41,165 nucleotides of DNA from Bacillota bacterium (GTDB taxonomy: Bacteria > Bacillota > DSM-12270 > Thermacetogeniales > Thermacetogeniaceae), in contig JARYLU010000026.1 of NCBI GenBank assembly GCA_029907475.1, positions 1-41,165 on the forward strand. Reading direction: 5' to 3'. A program made the translations under genes and the position numbers. Each line of letters opens with the position of its first letter. Position 1 is the first letter of the stretch. A model generated the notes under the pieces. That model had not been told where the DNA came from, did not search any database, and saw nothing but the letters and a program-made list of their open reading frames with translations. Below are positions 1 through 7,725 of the stretch, one piece after another.

Positions 1-344
1 GAGAGCACGAGGCTGGTGTGACTGGCAAGTTCCGCTATTCCGTGCGCCAGGCACTCCTTCAAGAAAACGACCAGCCTTTTGTTGAAGCGGTCGTAAAAGG
101 AGGACGGAACGAGGGTCTCGGCCGATGCCGTCTCATAAGCCCGCCTCAGCGAGGCGAGGGTGCGCTGCGCTCCAACTCCAAAGCCGAGCACCAGGACCCA
201 GAACAGGATCACCGGGTCGATCTTCCGGTTGCGCTTCACGCAGCCGACTTTGGCTGCCGTGGTTCTCAGCCACTCCGGAGGGAACATTTTGTTCATTACT
301 TTCTCTATCTCATACGGTTCAATCTTACCGGGAAGCAGAATCAA
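1..344 (-). mobile_element. IS4-type transposase, N-terminal part (cut by window edge)
   Basis: About 114 codons of a leftward gene running off the left edge. The start is TTG at 344-342, with a strong AGGAGGT ribosome binding site at 351-357. The product begins ILLPGKIEPYEIEKV, then MFPPEWLRTTAAKVG, and has the hydrophobic stretch ILFWVLVLGFGVGAQRTLAS followed by LRRAYE and SFYDRFNKRLVVFLKE. This is the N-terminal pattern I associate with IS4-family DDE transposases of anaerobic Firmicutes. The catalytic DDE residues would lie outside the window. The family call is from memory of such proteins, so it is good but not certain. No terminal inverted repeat could be identified between 345 and 462. 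Confidence 0.7.
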
Positions 345-462
345 TGTTGAACCTCCTCTAAACTATTAGTTTGGAGGAGAATTCCACACAGGGAGGGGCC
401 CTTTCCTCTTTTTTTAAACAACAATTTTAATTTTAAGCAGTTATTTTACCAGGGATAATACA
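345..462. other. Intergenic region flanking the transposase
   Basis: A/T-rich DNA holding the transposase ribosome binding site (351-357) and an oligo-T stretch (about 408-415). It should contain the outer end of the insertion sequence, but without the other end in the window I cannot define the inverted repeat or the target duplication. Confidence 0.4.
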
Positions 463-723
463 CTATCTTTGGTGATTTATGGTATATTTCGGTCTTAACC
501 GAACACGAATGGAGAGGTTGCGCACCTTAATATCTTCGACGCAGACAATGGGTGTAACCGGGCCGCCGCACTCCTCAGGAGGAGCAATGCAAAGTTGCTT
601 GGGAGTCTTCTGCCCGTTAACAAGATCATAGACAATCTGCTCGTCCCGCTGGATATTTTTAGCTTTAATCACCTTGGCCCACAGGTCCAGGCGGCAAGGA
701 TATTCACACCTTAACTGTGCCAT
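463..723 (-). CDS. Small conserved-looking protein of unknown function
   Basis: An 86-residue protein starting at ATG 723 after a GGGGGGATAATGA ribosome binding site (about 730-735). It contains three cysteines (C6, C10 and one in the LCIAPPEECGG segment gives more), a basic N-terminal half (LWAKVIKAKNIQRDEQIVYDL) and a beta-rich C-terminus (IKVRNLSIRVRLRPKYTI). No signal peptide or membrane segment is visible. It lies 162 bases downstream of the next unknown gene on the same strand. The alternating hydrophobic pattern is loosely like SPOCS/DUF3794 spore-coat-associated domains, but I do not recognise it firmly and assign no function. Confidence 0.55.
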   Translation of the reverse strand: MAQLRCEYPCRLDLWAKVIKAKNIQRDEQIVYDLVNGQKTPKQLCIAPPEECGGPVTPIVCVEDIKVRNLSIRVRLRPKYTINHQR

Positions 724-885
724 TCATTATCCCCCCTTTTTTAATAATTTGAAATTGTACATTTTCGTTACAAACTTTCGCCGGGTGGAATCTGGCAACC
801 GAGATCCATTTCTCTTGATATGTTATGTAAAAAGAGACTGAAGTGTTCCTGTTGAATCCATTTTTTTCCTTACGGGGGACTTGGT

Positions 886-1455
886 TTACGGTGCTTTGAA
901 CTGGTTGGCACCCACAACCAGTTCTTCCTCACTATAAGTAAAGCCGGGGAAAAGAACTTCTTCCTTCTGAAGAAGGCGTACAGTAACATCGGCAATTACA
1001 CGCAACGCAATTTCGCTTTCCACAAAACCGCGCCCGCCGGCTGTTGTGTCAAATACTCTCCCCTCATATGCAACATCGTTTAAAATTAGATTCACCTCAT
1101 CTATTTTCCGGGCGCTGGAACACTCCAGGGGAGGGGAAAATTCTCTTAAGCCTACTGCCCGCCAATAAGGGACGAAAATTTCCCCGTAAAAATATTGTTC
1201 GCGAAGGGTTAAGACGATAAGGCGCAAGCTCAAAAGGGCCTGCAAAATAAGGCGGTCTTTGGCAAGAAAATACCGGCTTTCTTTAACCGAGGCAGCAAGG
1301 CGTTCGATGGCAACAACCGGGTCCCCAAAAGTACCTTCAAAGGCAATGGTGCGCATGAGAAAAGGCTGGTGCAGGCTTTCCCCGGGAACCAGGTTTTCCC
1401 TCGTAAGATAGCGCACAGCCCGTACTACCGGCACCCAAATTTTAGTTGCGGACAT
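886..1455 (-). CDS. Unknown protein, probably sporulation-associated
   Basis: A 189-residue protein from ATG 1455. The sequence is rich in beta-prone hydrophobic segments (LQALLSLRLIVLTLREQYFYGEI) with no signal peptide, no clear membrane helix and no catalytic motif I know. The end (EEELVVGANQF) is faintly like SPOCS/DUF3794 spore proteins, which is only a hint. Two regulatory features support a real gene: a sequence matching a mother-cell sigma-E promoter (minus-10 CATACATT at 1495-1488 and ACATTT 15 bases upstream), and a hairpin AAATCAC-GCGAG-GTGATTT at 1478-1460 that overlaps the GAGGTGAT ribosome binding site. Its neighbour upstream is veg, separated by a terminator. Confidence 0.6.
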   Translation of the reverse strand: MSATKIWVPVVRAVRYLTRENLVPGESLHQPFLMRTIAFEGTFGDPVVAIERLAASVKESRYFLAKDRLILQALLSLRLIVLTLREQYFYGEIFVPYWRAVGLREFSPPLECSSARKIDEVNLILNDVAYEGRVFDTTAGGRGFVESEIALRVIADVTVRLLQKEEVLFPGFTYSEEELVVGANQFKAP

Positions 1456-1459
1456 TCAG

Positions 1460-1478
1460 AAATCACCTCGCGTGATTT
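1460..1478 (-). promoter_or_regulatory. Hairpin sequestering a ribosome binding site
   Basis: Perfect 7-bp inverted repeat AAATCAC / GTGATTT with a 5-base loop. The 3' arm contains most of the GAGGTGAT Shine-Dalgarno sequence of the gene starting at 1455, so translation could be limited by this structure. On the plus strand the same hairpin is followed by a T-run and would look like a terminator, but no plus-strand gene precedes it. Confidence 0.45.
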
Positions 1479-1487
1479 TTTTAACAA

Positions 1488-1516
1488 AATGTATGACTGC
1501 GCGGCCCCGGAAATGT
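1488..1516 (-). promoter_or_regulatory. Candidate sigma-E promoter of the 886-1455 gene
   Basis: On the minus strand, ACATTT (1516-1511), a 15-base spacer and CATACATT (1495-1488). The minus-10 element matches the known sigma-E pattern CATACANT; the minus-35 element is a partial match. It ends 33 bases upstream of the start codon. Assignment is by pattern only. Confidence 0.45.
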
Positions 1517-1570
1517 TGACCCTTCGCTTCCATCCATTTTATTCCTAAAAAAGAAGAAGGGTGCCGGTTT

Positions 1571-1617
1571 TAAAAAAAGAAAACCCTTCGGAAAATCCGA
1601 AGGGGAAATTTCTTTTT
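1571..1617. terminator. Rho-independent terminator after veg (bidirectional in form)
   Basis: Stem CCCTTCGG (1584-1591) / CCGAAGGG (1597-1604) with a 5-base loop, flanked by T-rich tracts on both strands. On the minus strand it follows the veg stop codon by about 30 bases. Confidence 0.8.
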
Positions 1618-1634
1618 TACAAGGAATTTTCAGG

Positions 1635-1910
1635 TTAACCTCGTGCCGCGAAAATCTTCACATCTCCACTCTCACCACATACAGTCAGTTCTACACTTTC
1701 TGTTAACACATCAGTGTAACTGAACGAAACACGCCGCTGTACCCTTTTTTCGTCCAGTTTAACCACAAAAATATTGGGGTAGGTGCGCTCCAATACCCCC
1801 TCCCGCTCAACGACCTTGTTTCGTCCTTTATAGGACCTGAGCTTGACCCGGGTCCCTATAAAAGTCTCAAGATCTTGCCTGATTTCAGCAAGCGCCTCTT
1901 TGGTCGCCAT
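1635..1910 (-). CDS. veg: Veg family protein
   Basis: A 91-residue protein, the usual length of the Veg family (about 85-90 residues). Characteristic features are LRSYKGRNKVVEREGVLERTYPNIFVVKLD and SFSYTDVLTESVELTV, which parallel the Bacillus protein segment by segment. Veg is a small cytoplasmic protein reported to stimulate biofilm matrix gene expression in Bacillus; its role in clostridia is unknown. Start ATG 1910 follows AAGGTGAT. In Bacillus veg lies directly after yabG; here a metal-efflux block of about 5.4 kb lies between them. It has its own near-consensus promoter and is followed by a terminator, so it is monocistronic. Confidence 0.92.
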   Translation of the reverse strand: MATKEALAEIRQDLETFIGTRVKLRSYKGRNKVVEREGVLERTYPNIFVVKLDEKRVQRRVSFSYTDVLTESVELTVCGESGDVKIFAARG

Positions 1911-1990
1911 CTTAAATCACCTTCTTTTATTGAAAATTCCTGCCCACCCCTTAAAGCAAACTCGTTTTTTCCTAAAAAATACTTCATGAT

Positions 1991-2019
1991 ATTATACCAG
2001 TTCTCCCCTTTTTGGTCAA
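1991..2019 (-). promoter_or_regulatory. Strong sigma-A promoter of veg
   Basis: On the minus strand TTGACC (2019-2014), a 17-base spacer and a perfect TATAAT (1996-1991). Strong veg promoters are known from Bacillus. The untranslated leader would be roughly 75 bases. Confidence 0.85.
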
Positions 2020-2043
2020 TACCCCGCGATCCTGAGTGTTATA

Positions 2044-2170
2044 GTTCTGTGATATTGTCACCCTGCAGGCGGTCTGAAAAAATGTCACACCCGGACAATG
2101 CTGTCTTTGTCCAGGCAGACCACTACGCCGCCTCCGGCAGCACCATCGAAAGAATGAAAATAGTGCAAGT
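2044..2170. repeat. Intergenic segment carrying copy 1 of a dispersed 24-bp repeat
   Basis: Bases 2140-2163 are identical to 26459-26482 in the same orientation, and weaker similarity continues upstream through a small GCCG-CCTC-CGGC hairpin (2127-2138). Just to the left, GGACAA (2095-2100) and TTGTCC (2109-2114) form a hairpin which, on the minus strand, is followed after nine bases by a T-run and could terminate the P-ATPase transcript. No gene is recognised here. Confidence 0.65.
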
Positions 2171-4114
2171 TCAACCGGAGTACGGGAGCGAGCGCAAAGA
2201 TAAATCGGGACATATTTTCATGGCGGATGTAATGGTATTGCCGTTTTCATTCCGGGGCCGGAACGCGATCAGACGGACCGAGTTTAATACCACCAGCACG
2301 GACCCGAAGTTATGGACGACCGCCCCCGCAATCGGATTTAAGAAGCCTGATCCTGACCCGATCAAAGCCAGGGCGTTAAACACGACGGCAAAGGCAATGT
2401 TAAAGTTAATGGTGTTGATGGTGGCCTTGCCCAGGCGTAAAAGATACGGCAGCCTGGTAAGGTCGTCGTTCATCAGAGCGATGTCTGCCGCTTCCATGGC
2501 CACATCCGTCCCCATTGCTCCCATGGCAATGCCGATATCCGCCGCGGCCAGAGACGGAGCGTCGTTGATTCCGTCACCGACCATCGCCACTCTCTGGCCT
2601 TTGTCCTGGTATTCCTTGATCTGCTTCAGTTTTTGCTCCGGAAGGAGCCCGGCACGATACTCCATAATACCGCTTACCCCGGCAATATGAGCCGCCACCG
2701 CGTCATCATCTCCGGTTAACATCTGCACTTTTCTAATACCGGCCTCCTGCAGAGACTTGACCAGGGCGGGAACTTCCGGGCGCAGTATATCCTGAAGGTA
2801 GATGACACCAATAATGAAGCCGTTTTCTTTTACAACCAGGGCCTTTGTTCCTCTCTGCGGCTCCAATGCAATGAGTTTTTCCGGTTCTGACGCTTCACCC
2901 GGCATTGAACCGCCCACAAAGACACTTCTGCTATTTACCGATGCCTCTACGCCGATCCCAGGGAGGTTCTTAAACTTTTCGGGTTCCTCCAGCACTAACC
3001 CCCTTTGCTTAGCCGTATGCACAATGGCCCGGCCCAGAGGATGTTCAGAGTGTTTTTCCGCTGCGGCCGCTGTGGCAAGCACCTGCTCCTCGGAAGCGCC
3101 GTTCAGAGGCGTGATCGTGGTGACTACCGGCATCCCGGCAGTAAGGGTGCCGGTTTTGTCGAAGACCATCACGTCAACCCTGGCAACCTGCTCCAGGAAA
3201 GCGCCTCCTTTAATGAGAATGCCGTTGCGGGACGCGTTTCCCAGTGCCGCCACGACAGCCGTGGGAGCGGAAAGGATCAAGGCGCAAGGGCAGCCTACGA
3301 TAAGCACCGCAATGGCCCGGTGGATATCCCAGGTGAAAAGATACACTGCAGCACTGAGGCTCACAATAACCGGGGTAAAGTACCTGGCATAACGGTCCGC
3401 AATTCTAAGGATCGGGGCTTTCTGGCTTTCCGCGTCCTGCACCAGTTTGATTAACCTGCCCAGGGTCGTGGCCGCACCTACTTTCTGGGCTTCCACCACG
3501 ACCATGCCGGCATAACAGACCGACCCGGCGAAAACCGTATCTCCTGCCGTTTTTTCCACAGGCAGGCTTTCCCCGGTAAGGGAGGCTTCGTTAAAAGAAG
3601 CGTTGCCGTGGCTGACCTTACCGTCTACCGGAACCTTTTCTCCGGAACGAATGATGGCCCTGTCGCCCACCCGGATTTCCTCCACCGGAACGGAAACCTC
3701 GGCGCCGTCGCGCATGAGCGTGGCTTGCTCAGGGCTGAGCTGGATGAGGGCGTTAATGGCGGAACGGGATTTTTGGGCCATAAACTCCTCCAACAGCGAG
3801 CCCAAAACCATGATCAAAGCCACCACGGCAGCCTCCCCATACTCGCCGATGACCACTGAGGCGACGATGGCCAGGCTGACCAGTTCGTCTACGTTGAGTT
3901 CCCTGTTTAAAAGCCCCCTGGCGGCGCCGGTAACAATAGGTCCTCCCAGTATTACCAGGGCCAGCAACAACGACATGTCCGCCAGGAGCGGGTAAGCATT
4001 TTTGCCGAGCAAATAACCGGTCGCGATCAGCAAAACCCCTGCAAGAACCCTGGAGAATTCTTTCATTTGCAGCAATTCGCGGTACTTGTGAATGCCTGCA
4101 TACCTGCCAATCAC
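2171..4114 (-). CDS. Zn/Cd/Pb-type P1B ATPase (ZntA/CadA-like)
   Basis: A 647-residue heavy-metal-exporting P-type ATPase of the cytoplasmic membrane. Visible motifs: TGES actuator (about 180-183), CPC in the transport helix (275-277), DKTGT phosphorylation site (319-323), SEHPLG (about 356-361), [11 protein letters not shown] hinge and the C-terminal membrane motif HNFGSVLVVLNS, which I associate with the Zn2+/Cd2+ subgroup rather than the copper subgroup. There is no N-terminal HMA domain or cysteine/histidine tail, so it is a minimal form. Start GTG 4114 is fixed by AAAGGAGG eight bases upstream. It lies 30 bases downstream of the MarR-type regulator on the same strand, so both are probably one transcript. 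The exact metal is inferred. Confidence 0.9.
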   Translation of the reverse strand: MIGRYAGIHKYRELLQMKEFSRVLAGVLLIATGYLLGKNAYPLLADMSLLLALVILGGPIVTGAARGLLNRELNVDELVSLAIVASVVIGEYGEAAVVALIMVLGSLLEEFMAQKSRSAINALIQLSPEQATLMRDGAEVSVPVEEIRVGDRAIIRSGEKVPVDGKVSHGNASFNEASLTGESLPVEKTAGDTVFAGSVCYAGMVVVEAQKVGAATTLGRLIKLVQDAESQKAPILRIADRYARYFTPVIVSLSAAVYLFTWDIHRAIAVLIVGCPCALILSAPTAVVAALGNASRNGILIKGGAFLEQVARVDVMVFDKTGTLTAGMPVVTTITPLNGASEEQVLATAAAAEKHSEHPLGRAIVHTAKQRGLVLEEPEKFKNLPGIGVEASVNSRSVFVGGSMPGEASEPEKLIALEPQRGTKALVVKENGFIIGVIYLQDILRPEVPALVKSLQEAGIRKVQMLTGDDDAVAAHIAGVSGIMEYRAGLLPEQKLKQIKEYQDKGQRVAMVGDGINDAPSLAAADIGIAMGAMGTDVAMEAADIALMNDDLTRLPYLLRLGKATINTINFNIAFAVVFNALALIGSGSGFLNPIAGAVVHNFGSVLVVLNSVRLIAFRPRNENGNTITSAMKICPDLSLRSLPYSG

Positions 4115-4144
4115 CCTGCCAGCCTCCTTTGCACAGATAGGGAC

Positions 4145-4576
4145 CTAAAAGGTACCGGAATTTATCTTTTTGAGGATGGCCAGGAATTGCCTGATCTCAT
4201 CCTCGGAAAGGTTAGCGGCCATTTGTTCAGTCAAATGCAGGTGGTATTTGTGGTGTTCCTTAAAAGCGTCCTCTCCCTTCTCTGTTAAACTGATCAAGTT
4301 GACCCGCCTGTCTTCCCTGGTTGTTTCGCGCCGCGCGTAGTCCTTGTTCTCCAGCCTGTCCACCGTTACGGTGGTAGTCCCGGTGGTGACACCCAGCCTT
4401 TGCGCCAGGCTTTTCATATTCATTTTCCCGTGCTGTCCCAAAACCTCGATGGCGTGGGCCTCTGAAACCGTCAGGTCGCCGGCACGGATGACCGAGCTTT
4501 CCCAGGAGGCAAAACCGTTAAAAAAATGCAGCAGCTCGTCAGTCAACTCTTCAAGGATTTGTTCCATCGACTCCAT
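4145..4576 (-). CDS. MarR-family regulator, AdcR/ZitR-like zinc sensor candidate
   Basis: A 143-residue winged-helix protein. The DNA-binding part MKSLAQRLGVTTGTTTVTVDRLENKDY and the wing TREDRRVNLISLTEKG are typical of MarR. Start ATG 4576 is preferred because GAGAGGTGAT sits at ideal spacing; a GTG nine bases earlier would leave no ribosome binding site. Two positions match the zinc ligands of streptococcal AdcR and lactococcal ZitR: the histidine in LTVSEAHAIEVL and the EHxxxH motif (EHHKYH) in the fifth helix. The AdcR cysteine ligand is not obvious. Together with its place upstream of the Zn/Cd ATPase this suggests metal-responsive control; ligand and mode are inferred. Confidence 0.85.
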   Translation of the reverse strand: MESMEQILEELTDELLHFFNGFASWESSVIRAGDLTVSEAHAIEVLGQHGKMNMKSLAQRLGVTTGTTTVTVDRLENKDYARRETTREDRRVNLISLTEKGEDAFKEHHKYHLHLTEQMAANLSEDEIRQFLAILKKINSGTF

Positions 4577-4607
4577 AAACATCACCTCTCGTTAGATGTT
4601 ATTACTG

Positions 4608-4648
4608 TTTGATAATCAAATCATAGCATATGCAGGTTAGTTTAACAA
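4608..4648 (-). promoter_or_regulatory. Promoter and palindromic operator of the marR-ATPase operon
   Basis: On the minus strand TTGTTA (4648-4643), a 17-base spacer and TATGAT (4625-4620). Overlapping and directly downstream of the minus-10 is the palindrome TTTGATAATCAAA (4608-4620; reads TTTGATTATCAAA on the other strand), well placed as an autoregulatory MarR-type operator near the transcription start. Confidence 0.6.
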
Positions 4649-4690
4649 TCAAAATTTTAAGCCTTCGCTCACTAATCCTTTGAAATCTTC

Positions 4691-4719
4691 TTGACAAATA
4701 GGGTAGGGGGGTATACTAT
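4691..4719 (+). promoter_or_regulatory. CsoR-type operator overlapping the csoR-copA promoter
   Basis: TTGACA (4691-4696) is followed by TATACT (4712-4717, spacer 15) or TACTAT (4714-4719, spacer 17). The spacer contains ATAGGGTAGGGGGGTAT (4698-4714), whose complement ATACCCCCCTACCCTAT has the G/C-tract pseudo-palindrome known for CsoR operators. Apo-CsoR bound here would block RNA polymerase. Confidence 0.75.
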
Positions 4720-4742
4720 TTCCCTAAGGATGGTGAGGGACA

Positions 4743-5075
4743 ATGGACAAACTACAGGGAACAGATTGCCCAGGCTGTCAAACCGGGGGCAAGAAAGAAC
4801 GTACGATGCCGCACGACGACAAGACGATCAAGGAGCTTGTCAACCGCCTTAACCGCATTGAGGGGCAGCTGCGGGGCATCAGGGGGATGATTGAAAGACG
4901 CGTGTATTGCGATGATGTTCTGAATCAAATCGCGTCTGTAACCGCCGCTCTCCGGGGCGTGTCCAGGCTGTTACTGGAAAAGCACCTTAAGGCCTGTGTC
5001 AAGGAGCAGCTCCAGGCGGGTGATGACGAAGTGGTGGACGAGGTCCTCAATACGATATTCCGGATGATGAAGTAA
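4743..5075 (+). CDS. csoR: Copper-sensing repressor CsoR
   Basis: A 110-residue protein of the all-helical CsoR/RcnR family. Cu(I) ligands are visible as the cysteine of VYCDDVL and the His-x3-Cys of KHLKAC, the W-X-Y-Z pattern of true copper sensors. The family core starts around KTIKELVNRLNRIEGQLRGI. The 20-residue N-terminal extension contains an additional CPGC pair; a second ATG at 4806 would remove it, but the GGTGAGGG ribosome binding site precedes ATG 4743. It heads the rightward operon with copA, 26 bases upstream of it, and its own operator overlaps the promoter, so the pair is predicted to be induced by copper. Confidence 0.93.
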   Translation: MDKLQGTDCPGCQTGGKKERTMPHDDKTIKELVNRLNRIEGQLRGIRGMIERRVYCDDVLNQIASVTAALRGVSRLLLEKHLKACVKEQLQAGDDEVVDEVLNTIFRMMK

Positions 5076-5101
5076 GTTTAAGCTAGGGGGGGAGCGATCC
5101 A

Positions 5102-7522
5102 ATGGTCCAGCCGGCGGAAGTTGCGAAAGTCAATATAGCAAATCAGGAGAGGGAAACGCTAACCCTGCCTATTGCGGGGATGGCCTGCGCGGCTTGTTCA
5201 GCCAGGGTGGAAAAGGGGCTGAACAGAACGCCCGGCGTTTTGTCGGCTGCCGTCAACCTGGCCCTGCAAAAAGGAACTGTCATTTATGACCCAAGACAAA
5301 CCGCGCCCGGGGATATTATTGCCAGCATCCGCAACATGGGTTTTGATGTCCCGGTCGAAACTGTAGCACTCCTGATCTCCGGGATGTCCTGCGCAGCCTG
5401 CTCTGCCCGGGTGGAGAAGAGACTGAATGCTTTGCCCGGAGTAGAGGAAGCAGCCGTCAACCTGACCACCGGCAAAGCATACGTAAAACTCATTCCGGGC
5501 ATGATCACTGTTTCCGAAGTGCGGAAAGCGGTGGAGGCCCTGGGTTATCAGGCCCGCCGGGCAGCGGACGCCTCCATTGATGAGGAAGGAGCACAGCGGC
5601 AAAAAGAAATACGCCTGCAAATTGCCAGGTTTGTTCTTGCGGCTGTGCTCACCCTCCCCCTGGCCTGGATGATGCTGTCCCAGTTCGTCGGCTACCGGTT
5701 TATGCTTAGCCCATGGGCGCAACTGGTCTTGGTCACCCCCGTGCAGTTCGTTGCCGGCTGGCCGTTTTACCGCGGGGCTTTTCATTCCCTGAGAACCGGC
5801 GGCGCCAACATGGATGTACTGGTGGCGCTGGGCACTTCGGCAGCCTATTTTTACAGTTTGATTTCCCTGTTAGCTGGTTGGGATGTGTATTATTTCGAAT
5901 CGCCTGCCATGCTCATCACGCTAATTCTACTTGGGAAGCTCTTAGAAGCCGTGGCGAAAGGAAAAACGTCCGCAGCCATCAAGAGACTGATGGACCTGCA
6001 GGCCAAGACTGCCCGTGTCCTGCGTAACGGAGTGGAAGAGGATGTTCCCGTTGAGGAGGTCGAGGTCGGCGACATTGTTCTGGTACGGCCGGGAGAACGC
6101 ATCCCGGTGGACGGCACCATCCTGGAAGGCAGCTCCAGTGTGGATGAATCCATGCTCACCGGGGAAAGCCTGCCGGCGGAAAAACAACCGGGCGACGAGG
6201 TGGTAGGAGCCTCTCTAAACAAACAGGGAAGCTTCACTTTCAGGGCGACCAAAGTGGACAAGGATACCGCGCTGGCCCGAATCATCCGCCTGGTGGAAGA
6301 GGCCCAGGGCTCCAAGGCCCCCATCCAGCGCCTGGCGGACAAAGTCTCGGGCATCTTTGTACCCGTTGTCATAACCATCGCTTTACTTACTTTTGCCGGC
6401 TGGTACTTGGCCGGGGCCGGTTTCGCAGCAGCACTAATGCACATGGTTACGGTCCTGGTTATTGCCTGCCCGTGCGCGCTGGGCCTGGCGACCCCCACCG
6501 CGATCATGGTGGGAACAGGTGTTGGTGCTGAAAAGGGCATCCTGATCAGAGGGGGAGAGCATCTCGAACAAGCAGGCAAGGTTGATACCGTTGTTTTAGA
6601 CAAAACGGGAACCATTACCGTAGGGGCGCCCTCCGTAACAGATTGCCTGGCCCTGTCTCCCTTTGAAGAGAAAGAACTGCTGGCAATCATCGCCCCGGCC
6701 GAGAAGCGATCTGAACACCCCCTGGGTGAAGCAATTGTCCGGCGAGCCGGGGAACTTAATGCGCCGGAAAAAGAAATCAGCCACTTCGAGGCCCTCCCCG
6801 GACAGGGAATTCGTTTCCGCGTAGGAGACGAACTCTGGCACGTGGGCAATGAAGCCCTGGCCAAGTCTCAAGGGATAGATTTGTCCCCGGTACTGGCCCG
6901 GAAGAACCGCTGGGAAGAAGAAGGAAAGACCGTCATGATCGCCACAGCGGGTAAGACGCTGGCGGGATTGATCGCTGTGGCGGACACCGTGAAAGAGCAC
7001 GCGAAGGAGACAATTACCCAACTCCGGCAAATGGGACTTGAAGTTTACATGTTGACGGGAGACCAGCGGCAAACGGCGCGGGCCATAGCCCGGCAGGTCG
7101 GCATCAGCAATGTTCTTGCCGAAGTCCTGCCTGACAGAAAGGCGCAGGAAATCCAAAAACTTAAAAACACAGGCAAGGTGGTGGCCATGGTCGGTGACGG
7201 CATTAATGATGCGCCGGCACTGGCCACCGCACACGTGGGAATGGCCATCGGAACAGGGACCGACGTGGCCATGGAAAGCGCCTCCATCACCCTCATCCGC
7301 GGTGATCTGAGGGCCATTGTGTACGCCATCCGGCTGTCGCGCCAAACACTAAGCAAAATCCGGCAAAACCTTTTTTGGGCCTTTATCTATAACCTGATCG
7401 GCATCCCGCTGGCCATCTCCGGAGTGTTCACCCCCATCATGGGCGGTACAGCCATGGCCTTCAGCTCGGTATCGGTAGTAACCAATTCCCTGCTCTTAAA
7501 ACGCTACGACCCCGAACACTAG
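5102..7522 (+). CDS. copA: Copper-exporting P1B-1 ATPase CopA
   Basis: An 806-residue Cu+ efflux pump of the cytoplasmic membrane. Two N-terminal HMA metal-binding domains carry GMACAAC (C29, C32) and GMSCAAC (C97, C100); then come eight predicted membrane helices, the actuator TGES, the ion-binding CPC (456-458) in [12 protein letters not shown], the phosphorylation site DKTGT (D500), SEHPLG and [11 protein letters not shown]. The last helices contain YN and MxxSS ([13 protein letters not shown]), the signature of the copper subgroup. Start ATG 5102 follows GGGGGGGAG. It is co-transcribed with csoR. Length and domain order are normal. Confidence 0.96.
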   Translation: MVQPAEVAKVNIANQERETLTLPIAGMACAACSARVEKGLNRTPGVLSAAVNLALQKGTVIYDPRQTAPGDIIASIRNMGFDVPVETVALLISGMSCAACSARVEKRLNALPGVEEAAVNLTTGKAYVKLIPGMITVSEVRKAVEALGYQARRAADASIDEEGAQRQKEIRLQIARFVLAAVLTLPLAWMMLSQFVGYRFMLSPWAQLVLVTPVQFVAGWPFYRGAFHSLRTGGANMDVLVALGTSAAYFYSLISLLAGWDVYYFESPAMLITLILLGKLLEAVAKGKTSAAIKRLMDLQAKTARVLRNGVEEDVPVEEVEVGDIVLVRPGERIPVDGTILEGSSSVDESMLTGESLPAEKQPGDEVVGASLNKQGSFTFRATKVDKDTALARIIRLVEEAQGSKAPIQRLADKVSGIFVPVVITIALLTFAGWYLAGAGFAAALMHMVTVLVIACPCALGLATPTAIMVGTGVGAEKGILIRGGEHLEQAGKVDTVVLDKTGTITVGAPSVTDCLALSPFEEKELLAIIAPAEKRSEHPLGEAIVRRAGELNAPEKEISHFEALPGQGIRFRVGDELWHVGNEALAKSQGIDLSPVLARKNRWEEEGKTVMIATAGKTLAGLIAVADTVKEHAKETITQLRQMGLEVYMLTGDQRQTARAIARQVGISNVLAEVLPDRKAQEIQKLKNTGKVVAMVGDGINDAPALATAHVGMAIGTGTDVAMESASITLIRGDLRAIVYAIRLSRQTLSKIRQNLFWAFIYNLIGIPLAISGVFTPIMGGTAMAFSSVSVVTNSLLLKRYDPEH

Positions 7523-7550
7523 AAATAAGCGCTTAAAGGAGGTGAAAGAA

Positions 7551-7610
7551 ATGAGCCAGACTCTACTCAAATACCGGGTTGGCCTTGCCGGCATCTCGCT
7601 TTCAGCTTAA
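7551..7610 (+). CDS. Possible 19-residue peptide downstream of copA
   Basis: AAAGGAGGTG at 7535-7544 is followed at ideal distance by ATG 7551 and a short frame encoding MSQTLLKYRVGLAGISLSA before TAA. The ribosome binding site is one of the best in the window, and the frame lies 28 bases after copA. It could be a real small peptide, or the remnant of a gene such as a copZ-type chaperone whose body was deleted; no metal-binding motif remains. Evidence is only the ribosome binding site and position. Confidence 0.3.
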   Translation: MSQTLLKYRVGLAGISLSA

Positions 7611-7677
7611 AGGTTTCAACCCTAAATGATATGGTAAATCAAGCTAATTCCGGGGGAGAGTTTTAATAATGCTTTGC

Positions 7678-7712
7678 GCAAAACGAAAAAGCGCCCCTGC
7701 AGGACGCTTGAG
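7678..7712 (-). terminator. Terminator of the 7726-8088 gene
   Basis: On the minus strand the stem AAGCG...CGCTT (7709-7705 with 7693-7689, extended by CC/GG) is followed by TTTTTCGTTTT, ending 15-40 bases after the stop codon. It may also serve as the boundary for convergent copA transcription, although no T-run follows on the plus strand. Confidence 0.7.
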
Positions 7713-7725
7713 ATAAGGCCGTGCT

